From Eubacteriales bacterium (lineage in GTDB: Bacteria > Bacillota > Clostridia > Oscillospirales > CAG-382), in contig JAQWDK010000001.1 of the NCBI GenBank assembly GCA_028705495.1, forward strand, positions 248,970 through 312,969: a DNA stretch of 64,000 nt. The letters run 5' to 3'. The translations under genes and the position numbers were made by a program. Below the pieces are notes generated by a model. The model saw nothing but the letters and a program-made list of their open reading frames with translations. It searched no databases and was not told the origin of the DNA. This document shows, in pieces, positions 19,749-27,623 of this stretch (position 1 is the first letter of the stretch; the number at the start of each line of letters is the position of its first letter).

Positions 19749-20444
19749 ATGAAAATCACTTGGATTGGACAAAGCGGTTATTTACTTCAGGACGGGGGCA
19801 CAAAAATTCTGATTGATCCTTACCTTTCTGATGTTGTAAGCCGCGTTGCAAACAGACCGCGCATGATTGCCCCGCCTTTTTTGCCAAAGGATTTCAGAGG
19901 TGATGCGGTTTTTTGTACACACGACCATCTTGATCATCTTGACCCGGATTCAATCGCAGAATTCGATAAAAATATGCTTTTTGTCGCTCCACCTTCGTGC
20001 GAAAAGCATCTTGTGGAACTCGGTTGCAATAAGAGAAGTATAATTGATGTTGGTGATTTTATAAACGTAAATAACTTTACCGTCACAGCGGTCGCTGCTT
20101 TTCATACAATCCAAGCAATCGGATTAGTGGTCCACTGGAATGGCTATTGTTTATATTTTACATCTGATACGCTTTACGACAAACGCCTTGAAGACATGCA
20201 AAAATATAAACCCGATATCCTTTTTATCTGTATCAACGGTAAGTTAGGAAACATGGATGTTGATGAAGCTGTAAGAGTTACAAAAGCAATCAACCCGAAA
20301 GCTGCGGTTCCTACTCATTACGGTATGTTTGAGAGCAACACCGAAGACCCGAAAAAGTTTACTTCACAGCTGTCTAACGGCTTTGAAATGGAATTTAATA
20401 CTGCTTATGAAATTGAAACAATCTCAAAAGCGGTAGGAAGGTAA
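19749..20444 (+). CDS. UlaG-like metallo-beta-lactamase-fold hydrolase
   Basis: A 231-residue protein starting MKITWIGQSGYLLQDGGTKI with the motif CTHDHLDHLD (H58, H60, D62, H63). HTIQAIGLVVHWNG, FTSDTLY and PTHYGMFE supply further metal ligands. This pattern fits the UlaG/L-ascorbate-6-phosphate lactonase group. In this operon a lactonase acting on a sugar lactone is the natural guess, but the substrate is unknown. It starts 12 bp after the RraA-like gene. Confidence 0.85.
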   Translation: MKITWIGQSGYLLQDGGTKILIDPYLSDVVSRVANRPRMIAPPFLPKDFRGDAVFCTHDHLDHLDPDSIAEFDKNMLFVAPPSCEKHLVELGCNKRSIIDVGDFINVNNFTVTAVAAFHTIQAIGLVVHWNGYCLYFTSDTLYDKRLEDMQKYKPDILFICINGKLGNMDVDEAVRVTKAINPKAAVPTHYGMFESNTEDPKKFTSQLSNGFEMEFNTAYEIETISKAVGR

Positions 20445-20450
20445 GAAGTT

Positions 20451-21200
20451 ATGACGATTTTTTCACTTGAAGGAAAGCGCGCGCTCATTACCGGTTCAAG
20501 CCGTGGGATTGGTTCCTCGATAGCAACTGAATTGGCAAAAGCGGGTGCAAGAATTATTCTGCACTGCTCGGGTGATACAACAAAAGCAGAAGAAGTTAAA
20601 GCAGAAATTGAAAAATGCGGCGGAATTGTAGATAATATCATTTCTGCTGACCTAAAAAAACCCGAAAATACAATAAAAATCGCCAGACTTGCCGGCAACA
20701 TCGACATATTGGTATTAAACGCTTCCATCCAATACAGAAAGAAATGGGATGAAATAACGACCGAGGAGTTTAATGAGCAGCTCAGCTGCAACCTTTTATC
20801 CTCGATGCGCCTTATACAGTATTTTGTTCCGTATATGCGCGAAAAGAAGTGGGGACGTATTATTACAATAGGAAGCGTTCAGGAAGTAAAGCCGCACCCC
20901 GATATGCTGGTTTATTCCGCATCAAAAGCAGCCCAGACAAATATGGTAAAATCACTTGCTTTACAGCTCGCAGGTGATGGTATTACCGTTAATAATGTTG
21001 CTCCGGGTGTAATAAGTACGGACCGCAATGCCGAAGCCCTTAGCAATCCGGAGTATGCAAAAAAAGTCATCGATTCAATTCCAGCAGGTTTCTGCGGGGA
21101 TAAATCAGAATGTTCAGGCACAGTACTTTTACTTAGCTCAGAAGCGGGCAGATATATTACAGGTCAAAGTATATATGTAGATGGTGGCAAGAGTCTATAA
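20451..21200 (+). CDS. short-chain dehydrogenase/reductase (FabG-like)
   Basis: A 249-residue classical SDR: cofactor loop TGSSRGIG at residues 14-21, LNAS at 89-92, catalytic S142, Y155 and K159 (VYSASKAA), and a C-terminal SSEAGRYITGQSIYVDGGK. It would oxidise or reduce a sugar or sugar-acid hydroxyl with NAD(P). It starts 6 bp after the UlaG-like gene, so translation is probably coupled. Confidence 0.92.
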   Translation: MTIFSLEGKRALITGSSRGIGSSIATELAKAGARIILHCSGDTTKAEEVKAEIEKCGGIVDNIISADLKKPENTIKIARLAGNIDILVLNASIQYRKKWDEITTEEFNEQLSCNLLSSMRLIQYFVPYMREKKWGRIITIGSVQEVKPHPDMLVYSASKAAQTNMVKSLALQLAGDGITVNNVAPGVISTDRNAEALSNPEYAKKVIDSIPAGFCGDKSECSGTVLLLSSEAGRYITGQSIYVDGGKSL

Positions 21201-21226
21201 ATTTTAGTAAAAAGGTGGGTCTTATA

Positions 21227-22585
21227 ATGAATAACAGAAGAAATACGGTTTTGAAATTGTTTGATGAAAACAGCGAGTATTATAAAGAAAGAGTCAATTA
21301 CGGCATCGAACTTTATCGAAAAGGGTATAATACTATAATGTTTGTTGACCGTGAGGGCAAACCAGTCAATGATGTAAAGTTTACTATTAAACAAAAATCG
21401 CATGATTACAAATTCGGATGCAACATTTTTATGCTTGATGAGTTTGAGCTTGAGGAAAAAAATGCTCAGTACCGTAAGGTCTTCGGTGAAACTTTTAATT
21501 ATGCGATTGCACCCTTTTACTGGAAAGATCTCGAGCCGGAAAAAGGCAAACCCCGTTATGACAAGAACAGTCCGAAGATATATCGCCGCCCGGCGCCTGA
21601 CCTTGTAGTAGAATACTGCAAAGAAAAGAATATCGATATTAAGGCTCATTGTATTGTATACGATGCCTTTGCGCCTTCTTGGTTGCCGCGCGAAGTTCCG
21701 CTGATTAAAAAAGAATATGAGAAACACATGGCAGAGCTCAGCGCGCGTTACAGCGATCATATAGATGACTGGGAAATCATAAACGAGACGATGAACTGGG
21801 AAACTTATGGTTATTCAAGACTCGGTACTACCACATTTTTTAGCGAACCTGATTATGAAACCTGGAGCTATTTCTGTGCTCGCAGAAACTTCCCTAAAAA
21901 CAACCTGCTCATCAACGCCGGTCCATGCGAAGCATGGTCGGACAGACGGACTCGCTCACATTATTATTATCAGCTTGAAGCGCTTGCATCAAAAGGTGTT
22001 AAATATGATGGAATTGGTATGCAGTCCCATATTTTTGTAGACAGACAAAACGAAGCAGCGTTTTTCGCAAAATACTTCAATCCGGTAAAGATGTATGATG
22101 TGCTTGATACCTACGAACATTTCGGTGTACCGATCAATATTTCTGAGCTTACAATTCCATCGTATAACGGAGGCGCTGAGGACGAGGAGGTTCAGGCAGA
22201 AGAATTAAGGCTTCTGTACAGCTTGTGGTTCAGTCATAAAGCGACAGATCAGATAGACTATTGGAATTTCGTTGATGGTTACTCTTATGTTCCTGGTGGT
22301 GGGAAGTCAACACTCGGCGATCCGAATGCGGGTGAAAATATTTACGGTGGGGGCTTGTTACGCTTTGATATGACACTAAAACCAGCATTGAAAGAACTCC
22401 AGAGACTAATAAACAAGGAATGGCATACTGAGCTTTCCTCAGAAACAGGTTCGTCTAACAGAGCAAAGTTCAAAGGATTCTATGGAAAATACGATATGAC
22501 CTTTGTTTATAATGGTAAAGAAAAACACACAGAATTTCATCTTGATAAACGCGCAGATATGGAGCATATCATCGTCTGCGATTAG
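21227..22585 (+). CDS. GH10 endo-xylanase, apparently intracellular
   Basis: A 452-residue glycoside hydrolase family 10 protein. Acid/base E187 lies in DWEIINETMNW, nucleophile E307 in INISELTIP, and IGMQSHIF and KAHCIVY carry conserved substrate histidines. There is no signal peptide, so it should cleave imported xylo-oligosaccharides or substituted fragments. An N-terminal segment (residues 35-65, MFVDREGKPVNDVKFTIKQ) resembles a small beta-sandwich. I start at 21227, 7 nt after AAGGTGGG; a GTG 12 bases earlier lies in that site. Last gene of the cluster. Confidence 0.92.
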   Translation: MNNRRNTVLKLFDENSEYYKERVNYGIELYRKGYNTIMFVDREGKPVNDVKFTIKQKSHDYKFGCNIFMLDEFELEEKNAQYRKVFGETFNYAIAPFYWKDLEPEKGKPRYDKNSPKIYRRPAPDLVVEYCKEKNIDIKAHCIVYDAFAPSWLPREVPLIKKEYEKHMAELSARYSDHIDDWEIINETMNWETYGYSRLGTTTFFSEPDYETWSYFCARRNFPKNNLLINAGPCEAWSDRRTRSHYYYQLEALASKGVKYDGIGMQSHIFVDRQNEAAFFAKYFNPVKMYDVLDTYEHFGVPINISELTIPSYNGGAEDEEVQAEELRLLYSLWFSHKATDQIDYWNFVDGYSYVPGGGKSTLGDPNAGENIYGGGLLRFDMTLKPALKELQRLINKEWHTELSSETGSSNRAKFKGFYGKYDMTFVYNGKEKHTEFHLDKRADMEHIIVCD

Positions 22586-22597
22586 ACATAACCCAAA

Positions 22598-23497
22598 CTA
22601 CAACACTGGATAAATCTCATTCAGTCTTAGCACGCGGTTCATATTATTCAGGACCTTCTTTTTGTCCGCACTCCATAGCGGTGCAAGGAGGTCCTTTTTT
22701 GCGCCGTCGCCTGTCAGTCGGTGGACTACAACCGAATCAGGCAAAATTTTCAGCGCATCTGCGATTATTTGGTAGTATTCATCCGCCTTAAGAACCTCAA
22801 AATCTCCTCGGCGGTAGCTCTCGGCAAGAGCAGTACCCTCTATAACATGAAGTAGCTGTAGCTTGATGCCATCTGTACATTGCCCGACATAAGCGGTAGT
22901 TTCAAGCATATCCTGATGGCTTTCTCCCGGAAGTCCAAAAATGACATGTGTGATGCGGTGGATGTTCAGTTTCTTTAGCTCGTCCATCGCTCTTTTATAT
23001 ACATCCAAAGAATAACACCGGTTGATACGCTTTGCCGTTTCTTCATGTATCGTTTGCAGTCCAAGCTCAACCCAAAGGGGTTTTAGCCTTGAAAGTCGCT
23101 CGAGCATAGCGATCGCATTTTCTCCCAAACAGTCGGGTCTGGTGGCGATTGAAAGCCCAACAATTTCAGGATGCTCCACTGCCTGCAAATAAATCTGTTC
23201 CAAGTGCGCAAGGTCGCCATGTGTTCCAGTAAAACTCTGGAAATAGGCGATATATCTAAGCCCCTCACCTTTATTTCCAAGCCGCTTTTTAGCATCTTCG
23301 ATCTGTTTATTTAGCGGTAGAACTGCTGGTGCTGCAAAATCCCCCGAGCCGTCGGCGGAGCAGAAAACACAACCGCCAAAACCTACTGTACCATCGCGAT
23401 TTGGACAAGTTGTTGCCGCGGAAAGTGAGAGCTTATAAACCTTACAGCCAAAGATACGGCGGCAGTATGCATTTGCGCTGATATATTCTTTAGACAT
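22598..23497 (-). CDS. radical SAM protein, YhcC/TIGR01212 type
   Basis: A 299-residue radical SAM enzyme with the cluster cysteines in TCPNRDGTVGFGGCVFC (CxxxxxxxxxxCxxC pattern, one of the distinguishing marks of this group). GLSIATRPDCL and WVELGLQTIHEETAKRINR are other radical SAM segments. The reaction of this family is not established. It is convergent with the xylanase gene, 12 bp apart. Confidence 0.88.
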   Translation of the reverse strand: MSKEYISANAYCRRIFGCKVYKLSLSAATTCPNRDGTVGFGGCVFCSADGSGDFAAPAVLPLNKQIEDAKKRLGNKGEGLRYIAYFQSFTGTHGDLAHLEQIYLQAVEHPEIVGLSIATRPDCLGENAIAMLERLSRLKPLWVELGLQTIHEETAKRINRCYSLDVYKRAMDELKKLNIHRITHVIFGLPGESHQDMLETTAYVGQCTDGIKLQLLHVIEGTALAESYRRGDFEVLKADEYYQIIADALKILPDSVVVHRLTGDGAKKDLLAPLWSADKKKVLNNMNRVLRLNEIYPVL

Positions 23498-23612
23498 AAT
23501 AACCCCAGAGTTTGATTTATGAAGAAATAGAAAAACATCTTACACTCTATATTACTATACAATCAGCGTAAATTCAAGATTATTCAGGCAGTACATAGCT
23601 TAAAACTAACCG

Positions 23613-23641
23613 TTGCTATTTGTCAATATTTGTGTTATTAT
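23613..23641 (+). promoter_or_regulatory. promoter upstream of structured leader
   Basis: TTGCTA (23613-23618) and TATTAT (23636-23641) are separated by 17 nt. Transcription would begin near 23648, immediately before the hairpin structure at 23652-23725. Confidence 0.55.
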
Positions 23642-23651
23642 AAATCCATAG

Positions 23652-23733
23652 AGCCTATAGTGATCGATCCTTTTCGAATTGTAGCGATGCAGCTCAATTC
23701 CAACGCTGAATCGTTACTATGGGCTGTTTTTAT
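23652..23733 (+). ncRNA. candidate structured leader or small RNA ending in a terminator
   Basis: AGCCTATAGTGATCGAT (23652-23668) pairs almost fully with ATCGTTACTATGGGCT (23710-23725), with one bulge and a few G-U pairs. Inside, GAATTG (23676-23681) pairs with CAATTC (23695-23700). A run GTTTTTAT follows at 23726-23733. The predicted transcript start lies 4 nt before the stem, so either an ~85-nt RNA is released or this is a leader attenuator for the gene at 23775. Confidence 0.6.
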
Positions 23734-23774
23734 TATGACGGACGCAGTCAAAAACGATTAACGGGAGGCTTTAA

Positions 23775-24263
23775 ATGTTATACGCTGGTTATCCAGATGC
23801 CGACACCAAGAATATATTCGTTGAAGAAACTGAAGACCCCAAGCGTATCCGTTGCATTGACAATAGCTTCACGAACCGCAGCAGTTGCGTTGGTTATTGC
23901 ATACATTACAATCATCCAGGATATTTGACAAAAAAATTAGCAGGCACACATAAATGTCACGAGAAGGAATGCGCATTCTTTTATTATATAAGAAGCGAAC
24001 TTAAGCAGCCTAAGGAAAAAGCAGAGCCGATTGATGAGAACATTGTTGATCAAATAACAAAACTGACGAGTGCTTATGAAGGTATGCGTATCATGAATAT
24101 TGAGTCAGAAGGTGACGACAAATACAAAGTTACTTATATTTCAATTGCACATTATAATTTAGAACATGTTTCAAAACATATAAAACTGAAAACAGGCAAA
24201 GAGATTATAATGCGCAGGATAGATGCTGATTACGATGAATGCGTAAGACTAATATTCGGGTAA
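23775..24263 (+). CDS. unknown 162-residue cysteine/histidine-rich protein
   Basis: A soluble protein preceded by a good CGGGAGG site. Residues ~33-65 contain a cluster of potential metal ligands: CVGYCIHYNHPGYL, then HKCHEKECAFFYY. The C-terminal half is predicted alpha/beta with KVTYISIAHYNLEHVSKHIK. I do not recognise the family. It opens a plus-strand run with the GNAT and ThDP-enzyme genes and is preceded by the structured RNA candidate. Confidence 0.75.
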   Translation: MLYAGYPDADTKNIFVEETEDPKRIRCIDNSFTNRSSCVGYCIHYNHPGYLTKKLAGTHKCHEKECAFFYYIRSELKQPKEKAEPIDENIVDQITKLTSAYEGMRIMNIESEGDDKYKVTYISIAHYNLEHVSKHIKLKTGKEIIMRRIDADYDECVRLIFG

Positions 24264-24276
24264 CAACGAGGTAACT

Positions 24277-24711
24277 ATGCAAATAAGAGAATGCAGTGTA
24301 GATGATTATGAAAGAATTCACTATTTAAATGAAAACGCTTTTGGGTATGAGTATGATTTATCAAAAACGAAGCTTCGCTTAGCAGAAATTCTTGCGAGGA
24401 AGACGGATAAGATATTTGTTGCCTTTGTCGACAATATCATTGTCGGTTATATTCACGGCAGCGATTACGAATGCACCTATTCCGATTCGCTTAAAAGTAT
24501 AATGGCTATCGCTGTTGATGATAATTATCGAAACCGTGGTATTGGCAGAGCTTTGTTGAATGCGGTAGAAAGCTGGGCAAAAGAATGCGGGTGCTGTGGT
24601 GTTCGACTTGTTTCAGGAATGAATCGCACTGGTGCGCATGAATTTTATTTAAAATGCGGCTACACAAATAGAAAAGTACAAAAGAATTTTATAAAATTGT
24701 TTGACAACTAA
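24277..24711 (+). CDS. GNAT-family N-acetyltransferase
   Basis: A 144-residue GNAT protein. IMAIAVDDNYRNRGIGRALL contains the acetyl-CoA loop RxRGIGRA, and RTGAHEFYLKCGYTNRKV is the usual C-terminal motif. Substrate unknown. It lies 13 bp after the unknown gene and 18 bp before the ThDP enzyme. Confidence 0.9.
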   Translation: MQIRECSVDDYERIHYLNENAFGYEYDLSKTKLRLAEILARKTDKIFVAFVDNIIVGYIHGSDYECTYSDSLKSIMAIAVDDNYRNRGIGRALLNAVESWAKECGCCGVRLVSGMNRTGAHEFYLKCGYTNRKVQKNFIKLFDN

Positions 24712-24729
24712 AACTTACAGGAGAAACCT

Positions 24730-26565
24730 ATGAAACAAAGATTAGCAGATTATGTGGCAGATTTCTTAGTCAGTCACGGAGTAAAGGATATTTTCAGCGT
24801 GGTCGGCGGAGGAGCGATGCACCTCAACGACGCATTTGGCCATAAAGAGGGAATAAAGGTTACATATAACCACCACGAGCAAGCTTGTGCTATTGCAGCA
24901 GAAGCTTACGCCCGTCTTGATAACAAAATTGCAGCTGTCTGCGTCACAACTGGACCCGGTGGAACAAATGCTCTTACAGGTGTTGTCGGTGGTTGGCTTG
25001 ATTCAATCCCTATGTTCATCATCAGCGGACAAGTCAGATACGACACAACCGCAAGGTATGGTATGCAGTTCACTGATGGACTGCCGCTTCGTGCTGTCGG
25101 TGACCAAGAATACGATATCGTAAAGTCCGTAACCCCCATGACTAAGTACGCGACCATGATTGAGGATCCTAAGCAGATAAGGTATGCCCTTGAAAAAGGC
25201 TGGCATCTGGCGACAACGGGAAGACCGGGACCGGTATGGATAGACATCCCTGTCAACTTCCAAGGCGGATATATAGAGACGGACGAACTTGAAGGTTATG
25301 ACCCGGCAGAGGACTCAAATCAACTACCGCCGTCGGTTGAAGACGACGTTATATACACAGTTTTACAAAAGATAAAGGACGCTAAGCGTCCTGTGTTCCA
25401 TGCCGGTTATGGCATAAGACTTTCCGGCGGATATGAAGCATTCAGGTCAGTAGCGGAAAAGCTTAACATCCCGATCGTTACATATTGGAACGCAGTTGAC
25501 CTTATAGAAAACGACCATCCACTGTACTGCGGCAGAGCTGGTAATATGGGTGATAGACCCGGCAACTGGGCAATCCAAAACGCCGACCTTATTCTTGCTG
25601 TCGGTACACGAATCTCCATCCGTCAAGTCGGTTACAACTGGAAAACCTGGGCAAGAGCGGCTGAAGTTATAATGGTTGACATCGACCGCGCTGAGATGAA
25701 GAAACACACAATCCATGTTGACATGCCTATATGGGCTGATGCAAAGGATTTTCTCACGAAGTTAAACAGTGCAACAACAAATGAAGTACCTGTTTCGAAA
25801 GCTGATGAGTGGGTGAAGGTGTGCCAAGGTTGGAAAGAAAACTATCCCGTTGTTCAGTGTTGTCAGGAGGGAGAGGACTGCGAAGCTGTAAATGTTTATG
25901 CCTTCGTGAAGCACCTGAGCAGCCAGCTGCCTGAAAACAGTTTAACGGCAGTTTCTAACGGCGCATGCTGTGTTGTCGGCAACCAAGCTTATGTCATACA
26001 AAAGAAGAGCAGATTTGCAAACAATAGCGCAACCGCAAGCATGGGATATGGACTGCCGGCAGCGATCGGTACTTGCATAAGTGGCGGCAGGAGAACAACT
26101 ATCTGCCTTGAAGGCGACGGCAGCATAATGATGAACCTTCAAGAACTGCAGACGATTTTGACAAATAAGCTCCCTATAAAAATATTCCTCATAAACAACG
26201 GTGGATACCACTCAATAAGAATAACCCAGTGCAACTTGTTTTCCAACAACTGCAGAATTGGTATTGGCCCTGAGTCGGGCGATCTATCGTTCCCTGAATT
26301 TAAGAAAATTGCAGAAGCGTTTGGATTTCCTTATTACAGCGCAAAAGACAACTGCGAAATGAAGACGGTTGTAAAAGAAGCATTAGCTCATCCAGGCGCA
26401 GTATTCTGCGAAATATTCACCGACACAAAACAGGTGTGGGAACCTAAGAGCAGCACGAAACGCTTAGAAGACGGTACCCTTTGCAGTCCACCGCTCGAGG
26501 ACCTCGCTCCATTCTTACCAAGAGAAGAGCTTGAAAAAAATATGTTTATCCCGATAGTAAATTGA
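24730..26565 (+). CDS. thiamine-diphosphate-dependent enzyme (acetolactate-synthase-like)
   Basis: A 611-residue ThDP enzyme with the three-domain POX/AHAS fold. Catalytic E50 sits in NHHEQACAIAAEAYARL, TGPGGTNALTG is the usual N-domain loop, and EGDGSIMMNLQEL...NNGGY in the C-domain binds Mg-ThDP. There is no regulatory subunit nearby. Its neighbour is a nucleotide-sugar-type epimerase, as for the AHAS-like enzymes (YerE group) that add two-carbon branches to deoxysugars, so a role in carbohydrate chemistry is more likely than branched-chain amino-acid synthesis. That is inference from context. Confidence 0.85.
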   Translation: MKQRLADYVADFLVSHGVKDIFSVVGGGAMHLNDAFGHKEGIKVTYNHHEQACAIAAEAYARLDNKIAAVCVTTGPGGTNALTGVVGGWLDSIPMFIISGQVRYDTTARYGMQFTDGLPLRAVGDQEYDIVKSVTPMTKYATMIEDPKQIRYALEKGWHLATTGRPGPVWIDIPVNFQGGYIETDELEGYDPAEDSNQLPPSVEDDVIYTVLQKIKDAKRPVFHAGYGIRLSGGYEAFRSVAEKLNIPIVTYWNAVDLIENDHPLYCGRAGNMGDRPGNWAIQNADLILAVGTRISIRQVGYNWKTWARAAEVIMVDIDRAEMKKHTIHVDMPIWADAKDFLTKLNSATTNEVPVSKADEWVKVCQGWKENYPVVQCCQEGEDCEAVNVYAFVKHLSSQLPENSLTAVSNGACCVVGNQAYVIQKKSRFANNSATASMGYGLPAAIGTCISGGRRTTICLEGDGSIMMNLQELQTILTNKLPIKIFLINNGGYHSIRITQCNLFSNNCRIGIGPESGDLSFPEFKKIAEAFGFPYYSAKDNCEMKTVVKEALAHPGAVFCEIFTDTKQVWEPKSSTKRLEDGTLCSPPLEDLAPFLPREELEKNMFIPIVN

Positions 26566-26651
26566 ATGATAAATCATTCAATCTCGAAGTTTGTTTCTTT
26601 CGTGCCGTAAGCAAGGCGCGAATCGCAAAGAGCGCGAACGAAACAAACTTC
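26561..26651. repeat. two nested inverted repeats between ThDP enzyme and epimerase genes
   Basis: ATTGAATGAT (26561-26570) and ATCATTCAAT (26573-26582) form a 10-bp palindrome that includes the stop codon of the upstream gene. GAAGTTTGTTTC (26586-26597) pairs with GAAACAAACTTC (26640-26651), enclosing a GC-rich core with GCGCGAA twice. The mRNA would fold into two strong hairpins. The first has the same 10-2-10 design as 18768-18789. Confidence 0.65.
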
Positions 26652-26685
26652 CAGGTTGCTAAGTAATAGAGAGAGGGTTATAACA

Positions 26686-27597
26686 ATGAAATCAGCGATA
26701 GTTTTCGGAGCGACCGGTGCAGTCGGTTCAGCGTTGGTAAAGGAACTATTAGACAACAATATAGAGGTGCTTGTTCTTAGCAGAGCAAATTCACAAAGAC
26801 TTGATGTGATTCCCAAACACCCCCTTGTGACAATTATTGACTGTGGACTAGAAACAATCGAAAAACTTGAGAATACCACGGGAAAAGACTATGATGTGTT
26901 CTACCATTTTGCATGGGCTGGTACAACAGGTGAAGCGCGGAACGATATGCAGCTTCAGAAGATGAATCTAAAATACTCGCTCGATGCTGTCAGAGCTGCA
27001 AAAAGGTTCGGGTGTTCTACCTTTATCGGTGCAGGTTCACAAGCGGAATACGGAAGAAGTAGTGAACCACTGACGGATATAACAATAGCAAAGCCTGAAA
27101 ACGGATACGGTATCGCTAAACTTTGTGCCGGTTACACTACAAGGTTTCTCGCCGGTCAGCTTGAAATGCGGCATATATGGGTGAGAATACTGAGTGTTTA
27201 CGGTCCAAACGACGGAGCGCAAAGTATGGTCATGTCATCGATTGAGAAGCTAAAGCAGGGTATAAAACCAAAGCTCACCAAAGGTGAGCAGATGTGGGAT
27301 TATTTATACAGTGGCGATGCGGCGAGAGCTTTCCGACTGCTCGGTGAGAGGGGAAGAGATGGCGAAATTTATGTCCTCGGATCAGGTAAGGCAAGACCTC
27401 TAAAAGAATATATGGAGGATATAAGGGATATTGCAGCACCGAAAATGGAGCTCGACATTGGAGCTGTACCTTATAGAGAAAACCAAGTTATGTACCTGTG
27501 CGCTGATATTAGCAAACTGCAAAACGATGTAGGATTTAATCCGGAAACGTCGTTTAGAGATGGAATTAAAGAGATATTAAAAACACTTAATACATAA
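26686..27597 (+). CDS. NAD-dependent epimerase/dehydratase (extended SDR)
   Basis: A 303-residue extended SDR: the cofactor loop is GATGAVGSALVKELL near the N-terminus and the catalytic YGIAK follows in NGYGIAKLCAGYTTRFL. IWVRILSVYGPNDGAQSM fits nucleotide-sugar epimerases or reductases. The ATG at 26686 is preceded by AGAGAGGG; in-frame codons further upstream lie in the hairpin region. It probably works with the ThDP enzyme just upstream. Confidence 0.88.
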   Translation: MKSAIVFGATGAVGSALVKELLDNNIEVLVLSRANSQRLDVIPKHPLVTIIDCGLETIEKLENTTGKDYDVFYHFAWAGTTGEARNDMQLQKMNLKYSLDAVRAAKRFGCSTFIGAGSQAEYGRSSEPLTDITIAKPENGYGIAKLCAGYTTRFLAGQLEMRHIWVRILSVYGPNDGAQSMVMSSIEKLKQGIKPKLTKGEQMWDYLYSGDAARAFRLLGERGRDGEIYVLGSGKARPLKEYMEDIRDIAAPKMELDIGAVPYRENQVMYLCADISKLQNDVGFNPETSFRDGIKEILKTLNT

Positions 27598-27623
27598 AAA
27601 TCTAATTCGATCGGAGAAGCTTT

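Noticed and set aside
21164..21760. 198-codon minus-strand frame across the SDR/xylanase junction
   Set aside because: It is antisense to two genes with intact catalytic motifs; its length reflects codon bias in those genes.
24906..26211. Several minus-strand frames of 70-116 codons opposite the ThDP enzyme
   Set aside because: All are antisense to a continuous 611-codon gene with conserved motifs, and lack start signals.
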